12,495 nucleotides of DNA from Chloroflexota bacterium (GTDB lineage Bacteria > Chloroflexota > UBA11872): positions 1 to 12,495 of the forward strand of contig JAPPFO010000195.1 of assembly GCA_028875175.1 (NCBI GenBank). Direction: 5' to 3'. The notes under the pieces are model-generated. The model searched no databases, was not told where the DNA came from, and saw only the letters and a program-made list of their open reading frames with translations. Below, in pieces: positions 6,950-12,155 of the stretch; position 1 is the stretch's first letter; every line of letters starts with the position of its first letter. The translations under genes and the position numbers were made by a program.

Positions 6950-7952
6950 CGGCCAGCCGTTCGCCGTATTGGCGCTCGTAATAGGCCTGGAATTCGCCGT
7001 CCAGGATCGGCACCCACCAGTCCTGGGCTTCCAGGTACCAGTCCACCGTCGCGTCCATGGCCGCCTCAAAGTCGTACCTGGGCGACCAGCCCAGTGACCG
7101 AAGCTTGCTGTTGTCCAGCGCGTAGTTCCAGTCGTGGCCGGTCCGGTCCTCAACGAAGTGGATCAGATCCTGCGGCGCGCCGACGCGTTCGCAGATGCGC
7201 CACGCCACGCTCAGGTTGTCCCGGTTGTTGCCGGCCGCGACGTTGTAGACCTCGCCGGGCTCGCCTTGCTCCAGAACGGCCAGGATGGCGCTGGCGTGGT
7301 CCTCCACGTACAGCCGGTCCCGCTGCTGTTCGCCGCGCCCGTAGAGGGGTAGAGGCTGGCCGCGCATGGCGTTGATGGTGAACAGCGGCACGGCCTTCTC
7401 CGGGTGCTGCCAGGGGCCGATGGTGTTGACGCCGCGGGTTATGCACACGGGGAACTGGTGGGTCTGCCAGGTGGCCAGCACCATCAGATCGCCGGCGGCC
7501 TTGGTGGCGGAGTAGGGATTGCGCGGGGCCGGTGGGTCGGTCTCCCGGAAGGCCGCGCCGCGCGTTTCGCCGTAGACCTCGTCGGTGCTCACGTGCACGG
7601 CCTTGGCCACCCCCGCCTGCCGCGCCGCTTCGAAGAGCCGGTAGGTGCCGGTGACGTTGGTGCGCAGGAACGGCTCGGCGTCGAGCAGCGAGCGGTCGAC
7701 ATGGGTCTCGGCGGCGAAGTTGACCAGCCAGGTCGCACCTTCCAGCGCGGACTGCGCGGTCTTGGTATCGGCGATGTCGCCCACGATCAGGTCACAGCCG
7801 GCACCCTCCAGCCGCCGCCGGTCGCCCGCGTAGGTCAGGGCATCCAGCACGCGCACTTCCCAGTCGGGACGCACGGCCCGCACGTGATGCACGAAATTGG
7901 CGCCAATGAACCCGGCGCCGCCGGTGACCAACAGGATGGGACGCGCGGACAT
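6927..7952 (-). CDS. rfbB: dTDP-glucose 4,6-dehydratase-like NAD-dependent epimerase/dehydratase
   Basis: A 341-residue extended short-chain dehydrogenase. GGAGFIG at 11-17 is the NAD-binding loop; AAETHVDRS, STDEVYGE (Thr123, Asp124, Glu125) and YSATKA (Tyr147, Lys151) give the complete dehydratase active site, including the Asp-Glu pair that separates dehydratases from plain epimerases. GPWQHPEKAVPLF and RDRLYVEDHASAI are RmlB-type substrate-binding segments. It would convert dTDP-glucose to dTDP-4-keto-6-deoxyglucose, the first committed step to rhamnose and other deoxysugars. GHDWNYALDNSKL differs from the usual GHDRRYAID, so a different nucleotide sugar is possible. No rmlA, rmlC or rmlD lies nearby. 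ATG 7952 has GAGGTG 4 nt upstream and shares a divergent promoter region with the Gfo/Idh gene. Confidence 0.88.
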   Translation of the reverse strand: MSARPILLVTGGAGFIGANFVHHVRAVRPDWEVRVLDALTYAGDRRRLEGAGCDLIVGDIADTKTAQSALEGATWLVNFAAETHVDRSLLDAEPFLRTNVTGTYRLFEAARQAGVAKAVHVSTDEVYGETRGAAFRETDPPAPRNPYSATKAAGDLMVLATWQTHQFPVCITRGVNTIGPWQHPEKAVPLFTINAMRGQPLPLYGRGEQQRDRLYVEDHASAILAVLEQGEPGEVYNVAAGNNRDNLSVAWRICERVGAPQDLIHFVEDRTGHDWNYALDNSKLRSLGWSPRYDFEAAMDATVDWYLEAQDWWVPILDGEFQAYYERQYGERLAGAEAFRG

Positions 7953-7977
7953 TCGGCACCTCGGGGGGCGAGATTTC

Positions 7978-8005
7978 AGTCTAGCAACGGCTGCTTTCAG
8001 GTCGA
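7978..8005 (-). promoter_or_regulatory. Promoter of the rfbB-like gene (-35 TCGACC, -10 TAGACT)
   Basis: On the minus strand TCGACC (8005-8000) is followed 16 nt later by TAGACT (7983-7978), inside CTAGACTGA. The expected start is near 7971, giving a leader of about 20 nt that contains the GAGGTG ribosome site. The core is identical to the one before tRNA-Arg. Confidence 0.5.
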
Positions 8006-8021
8006 CGTGACGACCGCTGCC

Positions 8022-8027
8022 TAGACT
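8022..8027 (+). promoter_or_regulatory. -10 promoter core (TAGACT) of the Gfo/Idh gene
   Basis: CTAGACTGG on the plus strand, with an expected start near 8034 and about 29 nt of leader before ATG 8063. It is the inverted partner of the core at 7978-7983; the two face away from each other about 40 bp apart. The -35 is not clear. Confidence 0.45.
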
Positions 8028-8062
8028 GGATGGTCTCGCACCAGGCCAGGGTCGGAGGTCGC

Positions 8063-9091
8063 ATGCACATTGCGCTTGTGATGGAAGCCGACGAACAGGG
8101 GCACCGGGCGTTTTTTCTGCAGGCCCTGCGCGATCTGGACCTGGTGGACTCGGTCACCGTCGTGGACGAATCCGGCGGCACCTTCGCGGAAGCGCGAGAG
8201 ACGCTCGGCCCGAAGTTGCTGGGTACCCATCACGAGCTGTCGGAAGGGCTGGGCGAGGCCGCGCCGGACCTGGCCATCGTTTCGCTGATCGCTGCCAATG
8301 CGCCCCCGGCGGTGCGTCGCTGTCTCGAGGCCGGGTGCCACGTCATGGTGGAGAAGCCCGCCTGCACGCATCCGGATCAGTTCGCCGAACTGGTCGACCT
8401 TGCCGAAGCGAACGACCGGCACCTGATCGTCCCGCTGGCCCGCCGACTCAGCCCCTGGGTCCAGGACGCCCGTCGCATCTTCGCCAGCGGCGCCCTCGGC
8501 CGGGCCTATGCGCTGCGCGGCGCCGTGATTGCCGATCAGGCGCGCATCTGGCCCGCGCACGGGCAACGCGACTGGACGTTCAAGCGCTCGCTGGCGGGGG
8601 GCGGTCACCTGGTCTGGCTGGGCATCCACTGGCTCGACATGATGACCTACATCACCGAGTCGCCGGTGGTGGAAGTCCAGGCCATGACGGGCGTCGTGGG
8701 CGGCGCGCCCATCGACGTCGAGGACCTGGCGCTGGTCAACCTGCGCTTCGCCAACGGCGCCTACGGCTCGCTGGTTTCCGGCTACCTGCTGGACAAGCCG
8801 TACCAGATCGACCTCAGCCTCTGGGGATCCGAGGGCTGGCTACGTTTCGGCGAGTCCGATCGACATCTGCTGGAGTGGCATACCAACTCGCCGGACCATG
8901 CCGACATGTCTGATCGCCGAATTGCCTACAGCGGCCCATCCTTTCGGAACTACACACCGTGGATCGAGCGCACGCTGCGAGCCTGCATGGGCGAATCGGC
9001 GCCGATTACCGGCCCCGAAGCCCTGACCGCCTTACGCGTCGTGCACGCCGCCTACGAGTCGGCTGACAGCGGGCGCACGGTTCGGCTCTAG
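8063..9091 (+). CDS. Gfo/Idh/MocA family oxidoreductase
   Basis: A 342-residue NAD(P)-dependent oxidoreductase acting on sugars or inositols by family. MVEKPACTHP carries the family EKP motif (Glu97, Lys98, Pro99). LAGGGHLVWLGIHWLDMM (about 178-194) gives the catalytic-loop His189 and Asp192. The C-terminal half has the usual beta-sheet segments, including YGSLVSGYLL. Oddly, the N-terminus MHIALVMEADEQGHRAFF lacks the canonical GxGxxG dinucleotide loop, keeping only one glycine before the histidine. I chose ATG 8063 because GGAGG ends 4 nt before it; the frame is open back to 8030 but family similarity starts here. It overlaps the convergent PhyH paralog 3 by 4 bp at the stops. It could supply or consume a sugar intermediate; the exact reaction is not readable. 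Confidence 0.9.
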   Translation: MHIALVMEADEQGHRAFFLQALRDLDLVDSVTVVDESGGTFAEARETLGPKLLGTHHELSEGLGEAAPDLAIVSLIAANAPPAVRRCLEAGCHVMVEKPACTHPDQFAELVDLAEANDRHLIVPLARRLSPWVQDARRIFASGALGRAYALRGAVIADQARIWPAHGQRDWTFKRSLAGGGHLVWLGIHWLDMMTYITESPVVEVQAMTGVVGGAPIDVEDLALVNLRFANGAYGSLVSGYLLDKPYQIDLSLWGSEGWLRFGESDRHLLEWHTNSPDHADMSDRRIAYSGPSFRNYTPWIERTLRACMGESAPITGPEALTALRVVHAAYESADSGRTVRL

Positions 9092-9933
9092 GCGCTGTTC
9101 CAGCGGCGGGGGCTGATGCCGGGGGCGTTGGTTCGGGGATCGATGGGTGGCATGCCGGGCTGGTCGTGGGTGGCGCGCTGGTTACGGTTGCCGCAGAGTT
9201 CGCGGACCGCAGGCGGCAGGCTTGCCAGCACTTCGTCCGGCCAGGGATCCAGGTCCTGCACGGTTGGGCCGCACCAGGTGGGGCGGTAGGACATCGCGAT
9301 CATCTCGCGCGCCCGCGTGCCGGTGTTGGGGCCGTTGGCGTGGAAGAGCGCCAGGTTGATGACGACGGCCGTGCCTGCCGGCGCGATAATCACCACCTCG
9401 TCGGGATGCGAGGGATAACGCTTGTATGGGTTGGCATCCGGGTGCATGGACAGGTGCGACCGGGGAATCACCCGCAGCGGCGCAACGTCCGGCGTGAGGT
9501 CGTCCAGGTAGTAGAGCACCCGCACCTGCCGCGGCGCGCTGAAGGCGTAGCCCCAGTCGCTGGTGCCATACGGATGCGAGTCGGTGTGCAGGTTCATGCC
9601 GGGGTGGCCGGGCGCGGAGATGGCGTAGTGCGCGTGCATGAACACCAGGTCGGGCCCCAGGGCGGCCCGCAGGAAGTTGATCACCGGCGGATGCGCGATC
9701 AGCTCCGTCACGGCCCCGCCCGCGAACTGCACGTCGGACTGGGTGCGCTGGTGCGGGCTGTAATGCACCGGCGTCGGGTCCCATGACGCTGCCTGCGCCT
9801 TCAACCGTGCGACGGTTTCCGGGGCCAGCGTGGCTGGCAGCGCGACGTAGCCCTCGACTTCCAGGCTGCGGATGCGCTGGCCGGTGCTCAGTTCGGACCA
9901 GGCAGGTTGATCGGCCAGAGGTTCGGCGCTCAC
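9088..9933 (-). CDS. Phytanoyl-CoA dioxygenase (PhyH) family protein, paralog 3
   Basis: A 281-residue Fe(II)/2-oxoglutarate oxygenase. The triad is visible as His116-Thr-Asp118 (NLHTDSHPYG) and His198 (LALFHANGPNTGTRAR), with Arg207 or Arg209 as the probable 2-oxoglutarate ligand. VRVLYYLDDLTPDVAPLRVIPRSHLS is the core jelly-roll segment. The GTG at 9933 is preferred because GAAGGA lies 6 nt upstream; the ORF extends to 9999, but that part crosses a GC-rich palindrome and has no ribosome site. Its first codons and upstream DNA recur as a decayed copy at 11875-12053. The last codons overlap those of the convergent Gfo/Idh gene, and both genes could act on the same class of small molecules. 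Substrate unknown. Confidence 0.88.
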   Translation of the reverse strand: MSAEPLADQPAWSELSTGQRIRSLEVEGYVALPATLAPETVARLKAQAASWDPTPVHYSPHQRTQSDVQFAGGAVTELIAHPPVINFLRAALGPDLVFMHAHYAISAPGHPGMNLHTDSHPYGTSDWGYAFSAPRQVRVLYYLDDLTPDVAPLRVIPRSHLSMHPDANPYKRYPSHPDEVVIIAPAGTAVVINLALFHANGPNTGTRAREMIAMSYRPTWCGPTVQDLDPWPDEVLASLPPAVRELCGNRNQRATHDQPGMPPIDPRTNAPGISPRRWNSA

Positions 9934-10013
9934 TGCACGTCCTTCATGCGGGCGGGTGAGTCCGACAAGAGTAGGCGCTCCAGAGGTCTCAGGCTGCACG
10001 CAGCTTGGGCCAC
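9836..10013. repeat. Direct repeat copy A: 5' end of PhyH paralog 3 plus upstream DNA
   Basis: This 178-bp stretch aligns to 11875-12053 in the same orientation with a constant offset of 2,040 bp, ungapped except one base near the inner end. Shared blocks include GGATGCGCTGGCCGGT, CGGCCAG, GTTCGGCGCTCA, AGGCTGCACGCAGC and GGGCCAC. Similarity stops at 10013, nine bases before the IS relic begins. Confidence 0.75.
9940..9945 (-). promoter_or_regulatory. Ribosome-binding site (GAAGGA) fixing the GTG start of PhyH paralog 3
   Basis: The minus strand reads GAAGGA 6 nt before GTG 9933, the best Shine-Dalgarno in this region. In the decayed copy at 11974-11990 the matching bases are no longer purine-rich enough to work. 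Confidence 0.6.
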
Positions 10014-10022
10014 CTGCCTACG

Positions 10023-10394
10023 GAGACCTTTGAGTTATTGGGGATGGCGCGCGCGGGGAATCGCATCGGTCCCGCCGGGAGGCCGGTGTGGCCTCCTGGA
10101 GACCCAGTCCCACCTGGCGTCGAAATGAGAGCCGATCGCCCAGGGCTTCTTCCAGCTGCGGGCCGAGGGAGTGCGCCACTAGCTGGAACAGCAGCACCTT
10201 GACCATGAGCAGCCGCGGATGGCCGGGTCGCCCGCGCGGGGCGGCACGCACACAGGCCACCACTAGCCGGAGCCGCTCTCAGTCCACCGCGTCGTCAATC
10301 CCCTCCAGCCACTGGTGGTGGCCAGCGGCTCCAACACCTTTGCTTCCGCGTGGGGTAGTCCGCGAACGGCCCTTACTCAATATTCAAGGGTGTC
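10023..10394 (-). mobile_element. IS5-type element remnant, internally deleted, with imperfect terminal inverted repeats
   Basis: The left end reads GAGACCTTTGAGTTATT from 10023. The right end, read on the minus strand from 10394, is GACACCCTTGAATATTG; about 12 of the first 16 positions match. Between them is only the N-terminal part of a transposase. At 372 bp it is far below the roughly 1 kb or more of an intact element. No clear target duplication is visible. It cannot move itself, though its ends might be acted on in trans. Confidence 0.6.
10084..10311 (-). pseudogene. IS5-family transposase fragment with an in-frame stop
   Basis: The minus-strand frame reads QWLEGIDDAVD, then TGA at 10279-10281, then ERLRLVVACVRAAP, RGRPGHPRLLMVKVLLFQ and LEEALGDRLSFRRQVGLGL. 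The last two segments are the standard N-terminal signature of IS5-family transposases (GRPxxxxxxMxKxLLLQ, EEALxDRLSFRRFxGL). The TGA sits where family members have Trp (VDW/VPW), so a single TGG-to-TGA change is likely. Similarity ends after about QEATP, and the catalytic DDE domain is missing. No function is expected. Confidence 0.75.
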
Positions 10395-10407
10395 ACGTCG
10401 CGGTGTC

Positions 10408-10773
10408 CTACATCGGGACGTTCTTCACCAGGCCAATCACCTGGCCCTCGGGGTCGGCGAAGATCCCGATGACCACGTCTTCCATTACCTCCATCTCCGG
10501 CATGATCACACTGCCGCCCATGCTCGCGGCCTTATCCAGGTACTCGGTTACGTCGTCCACGCCCACGTAGAACGTGACCCTGGTCGGCGGCTCCACGTCT
10601 CCCATGCCCATGATGCCGCCGCCGATGCCCGGACCTTCGCTGGGCGCGCTGACCACCCCGTAGCCCATGGGGTTGGCGACGCTGATCTCCCACTCGAAGA
10701 GATCGCCGTAGAACTTCTGCATCGCCGGCCCGTCCTTGGCGTTGATTTCCCAATGCACCACGCTATTCGCCAT
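10408..10773 (-). CDS. VOC (glyoxalase/bleomycin resistance) family protein
   Basis: A 121-residue single-module protein of the vicinal-oxygen-chelate fold. MANSVVHWEINAKD, then KFYGDLFEWEI, opens the first beta-alpha-beta-beta-beta unit; VTFYVGVDDVTEYLDKAASMGG and FADPEGQVIGLV make the second. This is the form common in small VOC proteins that act as dimers on aldehydes, thiol adducts or antibiotics; the actual ligand is unknown. His7 may be a metal ligand. ATG 10773 was chosen because AGGAG lies 7 nt upstream; ATG 10779 is too close to it and the upstream GTG at 10800 lies before it. It stands alone between the IS relic and the MITE-like element and is likely its own transcript. Confidence 0.88.
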   Translation of the reverse strand: MANSVVHWEINAKDGPAMQKFYGDLFEWEISVANPMGYGVVSAPSEGPGIGGGIMGMGDVEPPTRVTFYVGVDDVTEYLDKAASMGGSVIMPEMEVMEDVVIGIFADPEGQVIGLVKNVPM

Positions 10774-11050
10774 CTGCATGCTCCTATTCCGCGAGCTCAC
10801 GGTCCGATGCGGCCCGTGTGGCCGGCTTGCGCAAGTGCGCCGCTCCGCGCGGAAACGCCCATCCTAAAGGGCCAACACTCGCCAGCGGTCGACACGACGA
10901 GCACCATGCGGGCCGCACATCGGTTGGCTGAACCGTTCAGCAGGTAAACCTGCGGAGCCGGTATGGGACGACCTCTGTGTCGCCGTTCATCGTGCCTGCC
11001 CCGTTCGTCACTACCGCGTCCCCGGGGCGGACCGGCTTGCCTCTCTGGAC
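10774..11050. other. Intergenic region without a gene
   Basis: I see no supported gene on either strand. It should hold the VOC promoter: the minus strand has a weak -10-like TAGGAT at 10861-10866. Small inverted repeats occur at 10921-10935 (CGGTT/AACCG) and 10941-10952 (CAGGT/ACCTG), possibly operators or chance. The right edge abuts the MITE-like element. Confidence 0.4.
10781..10785 (-). promoter_or_regulatory. Ribosome-binding site (AGGAG) fixing the VOC start
   Basis: AGGAG on the minus strand is 7 nt before ATG 10773 and only 1 nt before ATG 10779, which selects the downstream ATG. Confidence 0.6.
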
Positions 11051-11174
11051 GGAGACCCTTGCAGGTCGCCTCTCGTGCTCGAAGGTGCTGCGGCTCCTGG
11101 TCCCTCGCCTCGGCGAGAGGGTCTGGAGTGAGGGGGCTTCCGGACCATGCCAGCCGGGCTAGGCAAGGGTCTCC
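11051..11174. mobile_element. MITE-like palindromic element, 124 bp
   Basis: The ends are a perfect 12-bp inverted repeat, GGAGACCCTTGC at 11051-11062 and GCAAGGGTCTCC at 11163-11174. Nested inside are CGGCT/AGCCG (11091-11095, 11152-11156), TGGTCC/GGACCA (11098-11103, 11142-11147) and a central CTCGCC-TC-GGCGAG hairpin (11104-11117). The whole forms one long imperfect fold with no coding capacity. The ends resemble those of the IS relic about 1 kb away (GAGACCTTTGAG). It ends exactly at the base before the vapC stop codon and may serve as that transcript's terminator. No target duplication is clear. Confidence 0.65.
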
Positions 11175-11609
11175 CTACACGGGAATGACGCAGAGGGAGG
11201 AGCGGTCGTCCTCTGCGAGAAGGTCTTCCATTCCACTGTCCAGGGTTGCCAGCTGCCCGCCGCGCTGCATGGCGGTCATCAGCAGGTTGGCGTCCGTGAT
11301 TTGGCGATACCCCTGTAGGCGGGCGGCAACGGATTCCGGCAATCGCATGATGGGCTGGTCCACGGGCCAGAAGTCGTGGACCCCCAGCCGCGTCAGACTA
11401 TCCAGGACGGCGATGGCGTCCTGAGGAGTGACGGCTTGCCCCACCACGGACTGGTTGCAGGAGACGCGGACGAATCCTGCCTCGGTGAATGGGCACGTCG
11501 CCCAGCCATCCGGTCCCAGCTGGTCGAACCAGGCTCTCGCAGCGTCGTGATGCACGTGGTTTGGCCAGGCCAGGGCTATCAGGACGTTGACGTCCAGCAG
11601 CGCCGTCAA
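11175..11609 (-). CDS. vapC: VapC-type toxin, PIN-domain ribonuclease
   Basis: A 144-residue PIN protein with all expected acidic metal ligands: Asp6 in ALLDVNVLIAL, Glu43 in FTEAGFVRV, Asp106 in ITDANLL and Asp124 in TLDSGM. By family it is a Mg-dependent RNase, cleaving tRNA or rRNA sites when freed from its antitoxin. The start appears to be TTG at 11609, which overlaps the TGA of the antitoxin by 4 bp, so translation is probably coupled; no ATG lies near the first strand. The C-terminus (CVIPV) is the normal family ending. The stop abuts the MITE-like element. All catalytic residues are intact, so it is probably functional. Confidence 0.9.
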   Translation of the reverse strand: MTALLDVNVLIALAWPNHVHHDAARAWFDQLGPDGWATCPFTEAGFVRVSCNQSVVGQAVTPQDAIAVLDSLTRLGVHDFWPVDQPIMRLPESVAARLQGYRQITDANLLMTAMQRGGQLATLDSGMEDLLAEDDRSSLCVIPV

Positions 11610-11833
11610 GGCCAGTCGCGCATCGCCCGGTACACGTCGTCGCTGGTGATGGGCTCGGCATCTGGGGGTACGGCGAACAGGCTGCCGTCTCCGCTGTCCG
11701 CGCCGGCTGTTGCGTTCCTGAACCCGCGCCGTGCAAGCTCCGACAAGGCGCTGCCCAGGCTGACTCGATTCCGCTCAGCCAGTGCCCGCGCTACCGCGAG
11801 GACATCGTCGTCAATGATCACGGTCGTCCGCAT
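11606..11833 (-). CDS. vapB: VapB-type antitoxin
   Basis: A 75-residue protein that opens with MRTTVIIDDDVLAVARALAERNRVS, the beta-strand and helices of a ribbon-helix-helix DNA-binding domain as in many VapB antitoxins. The C-terminal half (DAEPITSDDVYRAMRDW) is the likely toxin-binding tail. It overlaps vapC by 4 bp, the classical antitoxin-first order, and should repress its own promoter together with the toxin. The ATG at 11833 has no strong ribosome site. Its upstream DNA is the decayed PhyH copy, so its promoter must lie in or beyond that fossil sequence. Confidence 0.87.
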   Translation of the reverse strand: MRTTVIIDDDVLAVARALAERNRVSLGSALSELARRGFRNATAGADSGDGSLFAVPPDAEPITSDDVYRAMRDWP

Positions 11834-11841
11834 ATAGACAT

Positions 11842-11973
11842 CACAGCATCAGAGATTCCAGCGGCAGAGTGTCCGGCAGCAGAGACGTTCCCCTCGGCCT
11901 CCATGCCGCGGATGCGCTGGCCGGTCAACCAGCCTGGTCCAAGCTGAGTACCGGCCAGCGGTTCGGCGCTCAA
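11842..11973 (-). pseudogene. Decayed 5' fragment of a PhyH gene (relic of a paralog 3 copy)
   Basis: From 11973 the minus strand reads LSAEPLAGTQLGPGWLTGQRIRGMEAEG, which matches VSAEPLAD...LSTGQRIRSLEVEG of paralog 3 codon for codon; the GTG start has become TTG. A one-base indel then shifts the frame: continuing in another frame gives LPDTLPLESL against LPATLAPETV of paralog 3. Homology ends after about 45 codons, so the iron-binding and catalytic parts are absent. Confidence 0.72.
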
Positions 11974-12053
11974 TGCGTGTTCTTGCGACAGGCGGATGGG
12001 GTGGCCCGGCGTGGGTGCTCGGAGGATCCCAGGCTGCACGCAGCCTGGGCCAC
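11875..12053. repeat. Direct repeat copy B of the PhyH paralog 3 5' region
   Basis: Partner of 9836-10013 at a 2,040-bp offset. The central 68 bp between the TTCGGCGCTC and CAGGCTG blocks has the same length in both copies, so the relationship is by descent rather than chance. Copy B is the degenerate one: start codon changed, ribosome site lost, frameshift. Confidence 0.75.
12028..12049. repeat. Perfect GC-rich palindrome upstream of the PhyH relic
   Basis: CCCAGGCTGC and its exact reverse complement GCAGCCTGGG are separated by AC. The equivalent site in copy A (9990-10007) has 8-bp arms with one mismatch. It lies about 60 bp before the start codon in both copies, which fits an operator, or a terminator for leftward transcription arriving from upstream; there is no T-run. 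Confidence 0.5.
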
Positions 12054-12075
12054 ATGGCGGCCCGGGCCACATGGC
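12047..12075. repeat. Short direct repeat GGGCCACATGGC, two copies
   Basis: Identical 12-mers at 12047-12058 and 12064-12075, 17 bp apart, at the outer edge of the PhyH-relic homology and upstream of katG. It could be a replication-slippage scar at the breakpoint or a regulator site for katG. Confidence 0.4.
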
Positions 12076-12114
12076 CTTGCCGCGATTAGAATGCTGACGA
12101 AATTGCTTGACCGA

Positions 12115-12130
12115 CGGGCCGCGGGGCCCG
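12115..12130 (+). promoter_or_regulatory. Hairpin in the katG leader, with a possible upstream -10 box
   Basis: CGGGCC and GGCCCG pair around a 4-nt loop, ending 25 bp before ATG 12156. A -10-like TAGAAT lies at 12087-12092 with no evident -35. I see no convincing OxyR, PerR or Fur site. Low confidence that this is regulatory. Confidence 0.3.
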
Positions 12131-12155
12131 AGGGCAAACCGGGAAATAGGGCGCC

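Noticed and set aside
9934..9999. Extension of PhyH paralog 3 to a start at 9999
   Set aside because: The extension spans an imperfect palindrome, has no ribosome site, and GTG 9933 has GAAGGA at ideal spacing.
10014..10400. Target-site duplication around the IS relic
   Set aside because: Flanks CTACG and ACGTCG share at most two or three bases, no more than chance.
11175..11195. Resemblance of CGGGAATGACG to a common dispersed intergenic repeat
   Set aside because: These bases encode the normal VapC C-terminus (CVIPV) in frame, and the usual hairpin partner of that repeat is absent.
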